64,000 nt of DNA from Lysinibacillus agricola (GTDB lineage: Bacteria > Bacillota > Bacilli > Bacillales_A > Planococcaceae), in contig NZ_CP067341.1 of NCBI RefSeq assembly GCF_016638705.1, positions 623,501-687,500 of the forward strand, read 5' to 3'. Position 1 is the first letter of the stretch; each line of letters starts with the position of its first letter. Shown one piece after another: positions 8,101 through 17,114 of the stretch. The notes beneath the pieces were generated by a model. It was not told the origin of the DNA. It worked only from the letters and a program-made list of their open reading frames with translations, and ran no database searches. The position numbers were made by a program, and so were the translations under genes.

Positions 8101-8622
8101 CTAGATTCCTAACAATTGCTTTTTCTTCGCGTCAAATTCTTCTTGCGTTAAAATCCCATCATCTAATAAATCCTTCAATTCACGAATTTCATCACCAATA
8201 TCATACATATCCTTTCCCTCTTTAGATGAAGGTGCAGATGCATTCTTGGTCATTATCTTTAGATTCTCGATACCCGATTTAATTTCAAGTGCAATATGCG
8301 CTGGTACATCGTCAATGATAGCTATGTTTCCAGTAGATACTATTTCAATTTTTGAATAAACAAGTTTATTAGAAATGTTGATACTACTAATAGAAGACAA
8401 AGGAATGCTCGTTTCATCATTGGATACGATCCCTTTGATTTCATGTAATAAGATTCGTTGGTCAGTGACATAAAGCTGTTTTGTACCTTTTACAGATGCA
8501 CATACAGCGAGTAATGCTTCACCTTGTTCTGTCAGTCTATCGTCAAACATTTGAATTTGTTTTGCCATTGCTTTCTTTTTGCCAAAGCCAGCAAATTTTA
8601 TTGTTTCTGCTATTGTATCCAT
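8101..8622 (-). CDS. PH-domain and SHOCT-domain protein
   Basis: A 173-residue protein. Residues about 30-120 resemble a bacterial PH domain (YokE-like: ALLAVCASVKGTKQLYVTDQ, RILLHEIKG, IPLSSISSINI). The last 30 residues (DEIRELKDLLDDGILTQEEF, then DAKKKQLLGI) are a clear SHOCT motif. Such proteins are common in prophages and often sit beside repressors; some bind membranes or help oligomers form. Start chosen at ATG 8622, with AAGGAG 8 nt upstream; a GTG at 8631 is too close to that site. Confidence 0.75.
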   Translation of the reverse strand: MDTIAETIKFAGFGKKKAMAKQIQMFDDRLTEQGEALLAVCASVKGTKQLYVTDQRILLHEIKGIVSNDETSIPLSSISSINISNKLVYSKIEIVSTGNIAIIDDVPAHIALEIKSGIENLKIMTKNASAPSSKEGKDMYDIGDEIRELKDLLDDGILTQEEFDAKKKQLLGI

Positions 8623-8717
8623 GTCATGCACTCCTTACTTATTTGTAATTTAATTCTATAGAAAATCTTGCCAATAGTACATATAAAAAAACAGACAACT
8701 GTAATTAGTTATCTGTT

Positions 8718-8945
8718 TTAATCAATATCTTCTACTTCTACGATTTTAAATAATTCATTCATATCAGTTATATCAAATGCATTCAACAACTCGTTGATAG
8801 TGTTTTTGGTATAACTTTTTGTTTTGTCGTTGTATAAATCACTAACTGCTCGGTTTGTTAAATTTGTTCTTTCGACTAAATCTTTTTGTTCCCACTCTTT
8901 TTCTGCAAGCAAAACACGTAAACGTAATTTAATTTCTTTCGCCAA
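8718..8945 (-). CDS. XRE-family phage repressor
   Basis: A 75-residue Cro/CI-type regulator: KEWEQKDLVERTNLTNRAVS is a helix-turn-helix, and the rest folds as a single XRE domain. It starts with TTG at 8945, 8 nt after AAAGGAG; the in-frame GTG at 8954 overlaps the ribosome site. It is divergent from the early genes at 9130, so it probably represses across the shared 184-bp region and keeps the prophage silent. Confidence 0.8.
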   Translation of the reverse strand: MAKEIKLRLRVLLAEKEWEQKDLVERTNLTNRAVSDLYNDKTKSYTKNTINELLNAFDITDMNELFKIVEVEDID

Positions 8946-9129
8946 AGAAATCACTCCTTTAAATGTATTTCATGTACTTAAATTATATAATATTTAACTC
9001 AGATACACAATTCGTAATTGAAATTTATATTTTAATTGTTTATTGTGTAATTAAGATATGTTATTTACATTTTAAATGTATATAACGAAAATGAAATACG
9101 TTTAATCGTAAAAACAAGGAGGGAAACCA
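8946..9129. promoter_or_regulatory. divergent repressor/early gene control region
   Basis: An AT-rich gap between the XRE repressor and the forward early genes. It contains the palindrome ACATTT-T-AAATGT (about 9068-9080) and a related half-site AAATGTATTTCATGT near 8962, candidate operators. ATTATATAATAT near 8982 could be a -10 region for the repressor. Confidence 0.45.
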
Positions 9130-9348
9130 ATGAACAATTATTTTAAGTTCGAGCAAGAACGATCTAGATATTTATTAGAGCAAACACTTGTATTATCAAC
9201 GGTGAAAGGTCATTTGAAAGGAACAATCAAGTACGGCGAATCAAGGGATGTTGTCGAGTTTGCAACTATGTTACTAGGAATCATAAACGAAGGTTTGGCA
9301 GTTGTGGAAGAAAAGTTTTCTGATAAAAAGGAGCTGGGTGCGGAATGA
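9130..9348 (+). CDS. phage early protein of unknown function
   Basis: A 72-residue helical protein (MNNYFKFEQERSRYLLEQTL, then GESRDVVEFATMLLGIINEG) with a strong AAGGAGGG site. It is the first gene rightward of the repressor control region and overlaps the next gene by 4 nt. No family is recognised; a regulatory or antirepressor role is possible from position only. Confidence 0.6.
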   Translation: MNNYFKFEQERSRYLLEQTLVLSTVKGHLKGTIKYGESRDVVEFATMLLGIINEGLAVVEEKFSDKKELGAE

Positions 9349-9638
9349 AAAATTTAGCTGGATTAGAAGTAAGTAATTTAATCTTTGAAACTATAGAGAA
9401 ACGTGTAGAAGTTTCAAAAACGGAGCCTTATGTATTCATTATTCATGGAGTGAATGCAGTCGGAGGTAAATTGAAAAGTGCATATTCAGCTTTGAAAAAA
9501 ATTGAAAAATGGGCGGTATCAAAGGGAGCAGAAGTAAAGCTCTTAGAGGAAAAAGGATACTCGTTAAAAGTAGAAATTACAGATCCAGTAGCTGCACGAA
9601 TTGAATCCCACTATCGTGCTTCAGATTTAAAAATTTAA
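9345..9638 (+). CDS. phage early protein of unknown function
   Basis: A 97-residue protein with an alternating alpha/beta pattern (EPYVFIIHGVNAVGGKLKSA, KIEKWAVSKGAEVKLLEEKG). It is translationally coupled to the previous gene (ATGA-type overlap). No family is recognised. A hairpin follows it at 9636-9690. Confidence 0.55.
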   Translation: MKNLAGLEVSNLIFETIEKRVEVSKTEPYVFIIHGVNAVGGKLKSAYSALKKIEKWAVSKGAEVKLLEEKGYSLKVEITDPVAARIESHYRASDLKI

Positions 9639-9690
9639 AAACTGAACAGGGAGCATCACAGCTGGTGCTCTCGATTGAGTTTTTAAATAA
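9636..9690 (+). terminator. hairpin after the first early genes
   Basis: GAGCATCAC-AGC-TGGTGCTC forms a stem that can extend outward through AAAAACT and AGTTTTT. Only a short T-run follows, so it may be a weak terminator or attenuator before the next gene. Confidence 0.5.
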
Positions 9691-9762
9691 CTCTTTAAAA
9701 GACGAACAATATTTAGTTTCAGGATCCATTAAAGTTCGGAATTAGAAAGTGAGGTGAAAACG

Positions 9763-10653
9763 ATGGCATTTGAATATTTAGGAACATACAAAACATTTGA
9801 ATCAATAGCAGATATGGACACGGCTGTAGAAAATCACATGGCAGCACACTACTATGATTTGACTGAATCAGAACGTGCCATCGTTTTCAAGCTTGCTAGT
9901 CATGCTTTGGAACATCCAGGGGCCTGTCACTTAAAGGCGGCAACTATTGCTGCAACATTGGAGATCAGCACGAAGACGGTTTATCGAGCTATTACAAAAT
10001 TAGAGTCACTAGGAATTATCAAGAAAGAAACGACTGTAAAAAGCAAAGGTGGACAAGGAGCAAGCATTTACATCATTTTGCCTTACAATGTCCCAGCGTC
10101 AATGTCCGAGCGTGAAAACGTTGAAAAGCATTGTGAGAGTAAGGTTAGAGAGCAACAATTCGAAAACCTATCTTTAAACTCTTTTAATCTTTTAAGTTCT
10201 AAACATGCAAATAATATTATGAGTCTTGAAAATGAATTAGCTTTGCAAGCTGAAAAGAAAAAGGAATACATGAACGAGTACCAAGTGATGTTATTCGATT
10301 TCATGCACTCATTACCATTACGTGACGATTTAAAGAACCAGCTACATAAGTGCATACTGGCTACAAAAATGAAAGATATACGTGATTTTGTGAACGCTAA
10401 AGACGTTTTAGCTAACATTTTCCGTGATATTACGAACGGTACATTAACAATTGCTAGTACATTAAGAGCCGTATTCGTAGGGGCATATGGTAAGGCTGTA
10501 GAACGTTTGAGTAATAAATCGGATAAATCATCATATATAGAAGAAACACCAAATAGAGAACGTCCAGTACCGTTTTATAACTGGTTAGAAGAACGTGATA
10601 GTCGTACACAAATAAATAGCAGACCAAACATAGAAAATTGGCTGGAATGGTAG
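9763..10653 (+). CDS. phage winged-helix (HTH_36) protein, possible replication initiator
   Basis: A 296-residue protein with a winged helix near residues 32-95 (LTESERAIVFKLASHALEHP, AATIAATLEISTKTVYRAIT, KLESLGIIKKE). The rest is helical and polar, with a C-terminal region ending NIENWLEW. The HTH_36 domain is typical of phage and plasmid replication or copy-control proteins of Bacillaceae. Start chosen at ATG 9763, with GAGGTG 6 nt upstream, rather than the GTG at 9754 inside that site. Function beyond DNA binding is inferred. Confidence 0.7.
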   Translation: MAFEYLGTYKTFESIADMDTAVENHMAAHYYDLTESERAIVFKLASHALEHPGACHLKAATIAATLEISTKTVYRAITKLESLGIIKKETTVKSKGGQGASIYIILPYNVPASMSERENVEKHCESKVREQQFENLSLNSFNLLSSKHANNIMSLENELALQAEKKKEYMNEYQVMLFDFMHSLPLRDDLKNQLHKCILATKMKDIRDFVNAKDVLANIFRDITNGTLTIASTLRAVFVGAYGKAVERLSNKSDKSSYIEETPNRERPVPFYNWLEERDSRTQINSRPNIENWLEW

Positions 10654-10670
10654 AGAGGGGAATATAAGAT

Positions 10671-10808
10671 ATGAAAGAACAAAAACAAATTACTATGTAT
10701 GATTTTATAGAACAACCAATTAAAAAACTTTCCACAGATGTTAATAAAGCTGTTGATAAAAAGAACGTAATAGTGCCTCGTGTAGTAGGGTATATTGTGC
10801 GGAGATAA
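10671..10808 (+). CDS. 45-residue phage protein
   Basis: A short frame starting at ATG 10671, behind GAGAGGGG and 17 nt after the previous stop: MKEQKQITMYDFIEQPIKKL, ending VVGYIVRR. The ITMYDFI segment resembles a short docking motif. A terminator follows 5 nt after the stop, supporting an operon end. Not recognised. Confidence 0.55.
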   Translation: MKEQKQITMYDFIEQPIKKLSTDVNKAVDKKNVIVPRVVGYIVRR

Positions 10809-10813
10809 AGAAA

Positions 10814-10840
10814 AGACCACTCATCGCTAAGTGGTCTTAA
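10814..10840 (+). terminator. terminator at the right end of the prophage genes
   Basis: AGACCACT, an 8-nt loop and AGTGGTCT form a perfect 8-bp stem, followed by TTAATT. It marks the end of the last recognisable phage gene. Confidence 0.65.
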
Positions 10841-11455
10841 TTAGATAGAAGAAAGCATGGGTGGTCATCAGTAAAAATAGGCGACTTTAGGAGACCAAAA
10901 AGCGACCAAGCGACTGAAGAAATCTAAATTAGGCTACTTTTAAATGTAGTATAATGAAATTCACAAAAGCGTAAATGCAGTAAAACAAACACTTTTGTAA
11001 GTGTTAGAAGTTGTTTGTACATTAAATCTAAAAGCTATTACTTTTTTTACTAATTGTCTAGAGTCTTTATTTACAAAGGTGGACGCACAGAAAACGCAAG
11101 CGTAGATTTACCGTTATTTTTATTGAACAATGCCCATAAAACATAAGTTTAGGAATTACTTTTAAGTACTTTAAAATAAATATTTAATTTTTTTATTAAT
11201 TACTGTAACTTTTATTGGACTTAATCGTACTAATTAATAGAATCTAAAACTAAGAGCAAAAATGATTAGTAAGATTCACTTTCGCGAAAAGGCCAGGGCT
11301 CACTTTATTGCTGAGATCCTGGTCTTTTTGTATTTGTTCCAAAGCTGCTCTTAGCTCAGACAACAGCGATAACATTTTCAGTTGTAGTATAATGGAATCT
11401 AGAAAAGCACAAATGCAGTAAAAGAAATACGTTTGGGAGTAGGGGAGGAATTAAG
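10841..11455. other. gene-free boundary region between prophage and host genes
   Basis: About 615 bp without a supported gene. It holds two copies of a roughly 52-bp segment at about 10945-10996 and 11382-11433 (about 83% identical by eye; both contain TGTAGTATAATG and AAATGCAGTAAAA), and a forward terminator at 11289-11329. The right prophage end probably lies here, but no att core can be identified without the left end. Confidence 0.6.
11289..11329 (+). terminator. terminator upstream of the amidase gene
   Basis: GGCCAGGGCTCA and TGAGATCCTGGTC pair around a short loop, followed by TTTTT. The stem resembles the one closing the phage lysis operon at 7345. Confidence 0.75.
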
Positions 11456-12250
11456 ATGAAAATTGGGTGTATCCAACTAAATGTTGGTTTTGGTAAAGTG
11501 GAAGAAAATTTTGCTCGAGCTGAGGACAAAATTCGTGAAGCGGCAAAACAAGGTGCAGAAATTATTGTACTACCGGAAATGTGGAATTCAGGCTATGCAC
11601 TTGAAAAATTACAAGAGCTTGCAGATGTGGATGGAGAACGTTCGAAAGCATTTTTATCAGGTTTAGCGAAAGAGCTTGGCGTACATATTGTTGGAGGCTC
11701 TGTTTCAACGAAGAAGGGCGATAAATTTTACAACACGATGTATACGTTTGATAACAATGGTGAGTTAGTAGGTGAATATAACAAGGCACATCTTTTCCGT
11801 TTGATGGACGAGCATTTATATTTAGAAGCAGGGGATGAAATGAATCGCTTTGCTCTAGGTGATATCGAGGCTGCAGGCGTGATTTGCTATGATATTCGCT
11901 TCCCAGAATGGCTACGTGCTCATGCCTTAGAGGGTGCAAAAGTATTATTCGTGCCGGCACAATGGCCGACGCCACGTATCGATCATTGGAACACATTGCT
12001 ACAAGCACGTGCCATTGAAAATCAATGCTTCGTGATCGCTGTTAATCGTATATCGAGAAAGGTAGAAAACTTCAATGGTCAATCCATGATTATTCAACCA
12101 TGGGGCGAGGTGCTTTGGGTTGGCGCAGAGGACGAAGAAGTCGCTGTCATTGACGTGGACTTTTCGATTGTCGATGAAGTACGAGGTAGAATTCCAGTTT
12201 ATGACGATCGCAGACCAGCATTATACAGTGGAGTAGTTGCTAAAAATTAA
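11456..12250 (+). CDS. carbon-nitrogen (nitrilase superfamily) amidase
   Basis: A 264-residue cytoplasmic amidase with the full nitrilase triad: Glu41 (IVLPEMW), Lys110 (YNKAHLF) and Cys144 (GVICYDIRFPEW). The length is standard for the omega-amidase/YkrU-like branch, which hydrolyses small amides such as oxoglutaramate. It has a GGGGAGG ribosome site and ends at a hairpin shared with the convergent PucR gene. Placement beside an omega-amino acid operon hints at amide or carbamoyl-amino acid breakdown, but the substrate is not fixed by sequence. Confidence 0.88.
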   Translation: MKIGCIQLNVGFGKVEENFARAEDKIREAAKQGAEIIVLPEMWNSGYALEKLQELADVDGERSKAFLSGLAKELGVHIVGGSVSTKKGDKFYNTMYTFDNNGELVGEYNKAHLFRLMDEHLYLEAGDEMNRFALGDIEAAGVICYDIRFPEWLRAHALEGAKVLFVPAQWPTPRIDHWNTLLQARAIENQCFVIAVNRISRKVENFNGQSMIIQPWGEVLWVGAEDEEVAVIDVDFSIVDEVRGRIPVYDDRRPALYSGVVAKN

Positions 12251-12258
12251 AATCTGAT

Positions 12259-12294
12259 AGCACGCTCAAAGAACAAAGCAACTTTGAGCGTGCT
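12259..12294. terminator. hairpin between convergent genes
   Basis: AGCACGCTCAAAG and CTTTGAGCGTGCT form a perfect 13-bp stem around a 10-nt loop between the amidase and PucR stop codons. There is no long T-run, so it may act as a bidirectional mRNA end or stabiliser. Confidence 0.6.
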
Positions 12295-12331
12295 AATGAT
12301 ATAACATCGCTGATAAAGCATAACCCAGCAG

Positions 12332-13900
12332 TTAGTTTTTATCCTCAATTAAAGAATTGGCGAGCAACATAAATTCAAGCGTAATCCGATTATGCCCCTT
12401 CATGAAATTTTCCCCTAAGAGACTCTCAAGCTTTTTTAAACGATGATAGAGCGTTTGACGGACGATGAACAATTGATTGGCCGTTTGTTGTTTAGAGCCA
12501 TTCGTTTGTAAGTATACCTGCAGTGTTTCTAACAGTTTACTATTATATTTTCTATCGTATTCAATAACAGGCTGTAAATAATCTTGAATTACTTCCTGTA
12601 AATTTACTTGCATCTGTAATTTATAGATGAGGTGATATAAATGTAAATCATCGTAAAAATAAGAAGTTGTTTGTACTTTACTGCAAATATACAATGTTTC
12701 TAATGCAGTTTGATAGCTCTTCGGTATTTCCTCTACGTCTGCAACGACTTTGCCAATGGCTATTTGATACCCTTGAACCATTTGTTTTTTATAAAAATCA
12801 GTTTTCTGAACGGAAGAAACTAATGTATTTAATAATTCGCGACTCGATTTACTATCCTTCGTATGGAGCAAAATAAAAACGACATAGCTTTTTCTTTCAA
12901 ATAAAAATGGTATAAATCCATTTTGCTCAAAAAGGTTTCGATAATAGAGCTTACTATAGACAATATCTTCTTGCACCTTAGAGACGGCAGTAGGAGATGC
13001 TAAAATAAAGACAGCCCCACTAGAAAGATTATAGTTAGAATGATAGGTTACGATAAATTTATAAATTTCCTCCTTCGATAGTTTTTGATCGATCCAATCC
13101 GCTAAAATAGAGGCATCCTCAATGTCCCTTTTCTCCTCAATATAAAAATCCCGCATTAATAGCTGTGCTAACGCAGTGGCTGTACGGTCTAAAATAAGTA
13201 ATTCAAACTCTGAGAATAAACCATCTTCCCTATAGAGAAATAAATCTGCATAATGCTGATCAAAAATAAAGATCGGTTCATGTTTAAATTTCGATGCCGT
13301 TTTTTTCATCGTTAATAGTTGTTGGCGCTTATTGTGTGACATATTTGGAAAAAAGATCGGCTCTCGCCCTTTAATAGAAAAGGTGATTTGTGTCTTTAGT
13401 TCATTATACATATTTTGTAAAATTTCTTCTGCAGTTTGCCCTAATAGTGCATTTTTATTTAACGTTTGAGAGTACGATTCTAAAGAGGAAATCATTAAAT
13501 ATTGTTGATTCATAATTTGACTATGTAAATCCTGTGTAATGCGGACAAAAGGAACCGTTTCATGAAAAACGATAATAGGGAAGCTATAACGGTTCGCAAG
13601 AGATATTATCGCTTCTGGGATGGTTTGTATGGAAGTGCCGTATTCAATGCACAATGCAGCGCAATTTTTTTGGATTAATGATTCTACAAAAAAGACAAAA
13701 TCCTCTAGGCAATGCTGAAGGCTAATCCCTGTTGTTAAGACCAATTCATCACCAGCTAGAAAATTATCTACCTGTATAATTTCAATGACGTGGGCCCACT
13801 TGACAATTCGTAATAATCCACCCTCACCAGCTACGACCTCTGCACTTTGAAAGTATGTATTTTCTAATACATCTTTCACTTGAAGCTTAAATTGACTCAT
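12332..13900 (-). CDS. PucR-family transcriptional regulator
   Basis: A 522-residue regulator. The N-terminal PucR domain (about 1-125: FKLQVKDVLENTYFQSAEVV, then DNFLAGDELVLTTGI) probably senses a metabolite. A central GGDEF-like fold follows, and the C-terminal HTH_30 motif (QVYLQTNGSKQQTANQLFIV, RQTLYHRLKKLESLLG) binds DNA. Start chosen at ATG 13900, with GGAGG on the reverse strand. It is divergent from the permease-dehydrogenase-aminotransferase operon, the usual arrangement for a PucR activator of amino acid or purine catabolism. Confidence 0.9.
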   Translation of the reverse strand: MSQFKLQVKDVLENTYFQSAEVVAGEGGLLRIVKWAHVIEIIQVDNFLAGDELVLTTGISLQHCLEDFVFFVESLIQKNCAALCIEYGTSIQTIPEAIISLANRYSFPIIVFHETVPFVRITQDLHSQIMNQQYLMISSLESYSQTLNKNALLGQTAEEILQNMYNELKTQITFSIKGREPIFFPNMSHNKRQQLLTMKKTASKFKHEPIFIFDQHYADLFLYREDGLFSEFELLILDRTATALAQLLMRDFYIEEKRDIEDASILADWIDQKLSKEEIYKFIVTYHSNYNLSSGAVFILASPTAVSKVQEDIVYSKLYYRNLFEQNGFIPFLFERKSYVVFILLHTKDSKSSRELLNTLVSSVQKTDFYKKQMVQGYQIAIGKVVADVEEIPKSYQTALETLYICSKVQTTSYFYDDLHLYHLIYKLQMQVNLQEVIQDYLQPVIEYDRKYNSKLLETLQVYLQTNGSKQQTANQLFIVRQTLYHRLKKLESLLGENFMKGHNRITLEFMLLANSLIEDKN

Positions 13901-14126
13901 GTTTATCCTCCTTCCTTTTAACATAGTTCCTTTCTGGTTTTCTTATTGATGTACGATTTTAGCTTAAATAAACAAAAAATATTATATTTTAAGAATGTTT
14001 AGTCTATTTTACATTATGTTTAAAACAAAAGTATAGAATTTTACAGTTTGTCTATACCTTCATTTCTATGTAACATGTAAAATTTTTGTAAGCGGCAATC
14101 CAATCTAATAAAAAGAGGTGACAGAT

Positions 14127-15536
14127 ATGGAGCAACAAACGCATTTACAGAGAGGGTTAAAGAAAAGGCATATGACGATGATCGCTATTGCAGGGGTTAT
14201 CGGTGCTGGTTTATTTATGGGGAGTGGCTCAGTGATTAATTTGGCCGGCCCTGGAGCAATTTTATCTTATATTTTTGCAGGCTTTATCGTTATTCTTGTC
14301 ATGCGAATGCTAGGGGAAATGGCAGCTGTCAATCCAACAAGTGGGTCTTTTGCGCATTATGCACATGAAGCAATTGGTCCATGGGCTGGCTTTATGATTG
14401 GTTGGTTATATTGGTTTTTCTGGGTCGTTGCCATTGCTTTAGAGGCAACGGCAGCAGCTGCGATTATTCAATATTGGTATGATGGGATTCCTTTATGGCT
14501 GCTGAGTCTTGTATTAACTGTAGCACTTACTTTAACAAATGTTCTTTCCGTAAAAGCTTTTGGTGAATTTGAATATTGGTTCTCTCTTATTAAGGTTGCA
14601 AGTATTATAGCTTTTCTGGCACTTGGCGCATTTATTATCTTTGGTATCGCACCGAATTTTAATGCAGTAGGTACTGCCAATTTAATCGGGGAAGGCGGCT
14701 TTTTACCGAATGGTTTCGGTGCTGTTTTGATGGGGGTAGTCATTGTTATTTTCTCCTTTATGGGCACAGAAATTGTTGCCATTGCGGCAGGGGAATCTGA
14801 CGAGCCGTTAGCAGCGGTAACAACAGCTACAAATTCAATTACTTGGCGTATTTTGATTTTCTACGTTGGATCGATAACGGTAGTTGTCACATTATTACCT
14901 TGGCATTCCTCGGATATATTAACAAGTCCATATGTAGCAGTATTGGATTACATCGGTATTCCTGCAGCTGCGCAAATCATGAATTTTGTCGTTTTAACAG
15001 CGGTTTTATCATGCTTGAACTCCGCACTTTACGCAACATCTCGAATGGTATTTTCTTTAGCGGAGAAGGGGGAGGCCCCAAAAGCATTTTTGAAATTAAA
15101 TAAAAAGGGAGCACCTGTTAATGCCATATTAACAGCGACATTCTTCTCTTATATTGCCGTTATTATGAACTATGTTTCACCAGATAAAGTATTTATGTTT
15201 TTACTTAGTTCATGTAGTGCAATCACGCTAATTCTTTACTTAATCATTGCATTTTCACAATTAAGAATGCGACGGAAAATTGAGAAAGAAAATCCCGAGC
15301 TATTAAAAGTGAAAATGTGGTTATTCCCATATTTAACGTATTTCACAATATTGGCTACAACAGCATTACTAATCGCGATGTTCTTTATTGAATCAATGCG
15401 TTCACAAATTTTATTTACATGTATTGTAGTGGCAGTAGTGATGATTTTCTATGTAGTTACACAAAAGAAAAAGTCGCCTAACCCAGTAGATGAAGCAAGT
15501 TCTATTTTCAAAAAGGAAGAATTAGATTTTGAATAA
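14127..15536 (+). CDS. APC-family amino acid permease (GabP-like)
   Basis: A 469-residue membrane protein with about 12 helices. The signature GVIGAGLFMGSGSVINLAGP near residue 25 is the APC/AAT substrate-binding stretch of the GabP/AnsP branch, and FSFMGTEIVAIAAGESDEP is the conserved segment of helix 6. Start is ATG 14127, with AGAGGTG upstream. It opens a three-gene operon with a semialdehyde dehydrogenase and an aminotransferase, so its likely substrate is beta-alanine, GABA or a related omega-amino acid. Confidence 0.88.
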   Translation: MEQQTHLQRGLKKRHMTMIAIAGVIGAGLFMGSGSVINLAGPGAILSYIFAGFIVILVMRMLGEMAAVNPTSGSFAHYAHEAIGPWAGFMIGWLYWFFWVVAIALEATAAAAIIQYWYDGIPLWLLSLVLTVALTLTNVLSVKAFGEFEYWFSLIKVASIIAFLALGAFIIFGIAPNFNAVGTANLIGEGGFLPNGFGAVLMGVVIVIFSFMGTEIVAIAAGESDEPLAAVTTATNSITWRILIFYVGSITVVVTLLPWHSSDILTSPYVAVLDYIGIPAAAQIMNFVVLTAVLSCLNSALYATSRMVFSLAEKGEAPKAFLKLNKKGAPVNAILTATFFSYIAVIMNYVSPDKVFMFLLSSCSAITLILYLIIAFSQLRMRRKIEKENPELLKVKMWLFPYLTYFTILATTALLIAMFFIESMRSQILFTCIVVAVVMIFYVVTQKKKSPNPVDEASSIFKKEELDFE

Positions 15537-15560
15537 TAATAAATGAGGAGTGGGGAAATT

Positions 15561-17090
15561 ATGACAGTTCAGCAAAAAATGAAAACGCTAACACATTTTA
15601 TCAATGGTGTTGAAACAGCCGGTACAAGTGGTCGTTACTCGGAAGTTTATAATCCAACAACAGGAGAGGTTATTGCACAAGTTCCGTTAGCGACAAGAGA
15701 TGAGGTGAAGCAGGCTATCCAGCTAGCAAAGTCAGCCTTCCCTGCATGGAAAAAGGCATCGATTGGCAAACGAATCGAGGTTTTACATCGTTTCCGTCAG
15801 CTATTAATAGAAAGACAGGATGAGCTGATTGAAGTGATTTGTGAGGAAAGTGGGAAAACGAAGGAAGATGCAAAGGGTGAAATTGTTCGTGGCATTGAAT
15901 CCGTAGATATGGCAATAAGTGCCCCGCAAATGCTGAAGGGGGAATATTCGGTTAATGTAGGCGGCAATATAAATGCCTTCTCTGCAAAAGCCCCACTTGG
16001 AGTTGTTGCAACGATTGCGCCATTTAACTTCCCTGTTATGGTCCCACTTGCGATTACGAGTATGGCAGTTGCGGTAGGAAATGCCGTTATTTTAAAGCCA
16101 TCTGAGCGCGTGCCAATCTCAGCATTATACTTGAGTAAATTATGGAAAGAGGCAGGACTGCCAGATGGAATTTGGACTGTCGTTAATGGTGATAAAGAGG
16201 CGGTCAATGAACTGCTAGAAAATAAAGAGATACAAGCAATTTCATTTGTTGGATCTACACCTGTTGCGGAGTATATTTACCAAACAGGGACGAAGCACAA
16301 TAAACGTGTCGCTGCATTTGGTGGCGGGAAAAACTTTATGATTGTCATGCCAGATGCAAACCTAGAGCAGACAGCTAATGCCTTTTTAGGTGCAGCATAT
16401 GGAGCGGCGTCCCAGCGTTGTATGGCCATTTCAGGAGCGATAGTCGTTGGAAAAGATACAGAAAAACGCTTTACAGAAATATTAAAAGAGAAAGTTTTGA
16501 AGCTAAAGGTTGGTCCATATACAGACAACGAAGTCGATTTTGGTCCAGTGATTACGCAGCAATCAAAAGATACGATTCTTCGATATATTGACGGTGCTGT
16601 TGAAGAGGGTGCAAATCTTGTAACGGACGGTCGAAATCCAGAAATATGCGAAACATCTAAAGGCTTTTACCTTGGCCCGACATTGGTGAATAATGTAACG
16701 CCCGATATGACCATTTTTAAAGAGGAGGTTTTTGGTCCTGTACGTATTGTTGTAGGTGTTGAAGCCTTACAAGAAGCTATTGATTTGATTAATGACCACG
16801 AACTTGGGAATGGTGTCACGATGTTTACGAGCAGTGGTTCGGCAGCACGTAAATTCCAGGAAGAAATTGAAGTAGGTATGGTAGGTATTAATGTTCCGAT
16901 TCCAATTCCGGTTGGCTATCACAACTTTGGTGGATGGAAACGATCTAAGTTTGGTGAAGGGCATATGTTTGGACCAGACCAAGCACGATTCTTTACAAAA
17001 GCGAAAACGATTTCTGAACGCTGGCCAGATGAGACAGAGGATACGACAAGTTCATTTGCATTCCCAAGTAATAACGATGTGAATAAGTGA
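15561..17090 (+). CDS. CoA-acylating (methyl)malonate-semialdehyde dehydrogenase
   Basis: A 509-residue aldehyde dehydrogenase of the MmsA/IolA type, which turns malonic or methylmalonic semialdehyde into acetyl- or propionyl-CoA with NAD and loss of CO2. Catalytic Cys287 lies in SQRCMAISGAI; APFNFPVMVPLA and VGSTPVAEYIY are NAD-binding segments. GGGKNFMIVMPDA replaces the usual GGAKNH form, a mild deviation. Start is ATG 15561 behind GAGGAG. It lies 24 nt after the permease and 24 nt before the aminotransferase. Confidence 0.88.
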   Translation: MTVQQKMKTLTHFINGVETAGTSGRYSEVYNPTTGEVIAQVPLATRDEVKQAIQLAKSAFPAWKKASIGKRIEVLHRFRQLLIERQDELIEVICEESGKTKEDAKGEIVRGIESVDMAISAPQMLKGEYSVNVGGNINAFSAKAPLGVVATIAPFNFPVMVPLAITSMAVAVGNAVILKPSERVPISALYLSKLWKEAGLPDGIWTVVNGDKEAVNELLENKEIQAISFVGSTPVAEYIYQTGTKHNKRVAAFGGGKNFMIVMPDANLEQTANAFLGAAYGAASQRCMAISGAIVVGKDTEKRFTEILKEKVLKLKVGPYTDNEVDFGPVITQQSKDTILRYIDGAVEEGANLVTDGRNPEICETSKGFYLGPTLVNNVTPDMTIFKEEVFGPVRIVVGVEALQEAIDLINDHELGNGVTMFTSSGSAARKFQEEIEVGMVGINVPIPIPVGYHNFGGWKRSKFGEGHMFGPDQARFFTKAKTISERWPDETEDTTSSFAFPSNNDVNK

Positions 17091-17114
17091 AAAAACATAG
17101 AGGGGTGTATGGAT

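Noticed and set aside
10841..11455. A defined attR core
   Set aside because: The left prophage end is outside the window, so no matching direct repeat can be shown; the duplicated segment at 10945 and 11382 is only a candidate.
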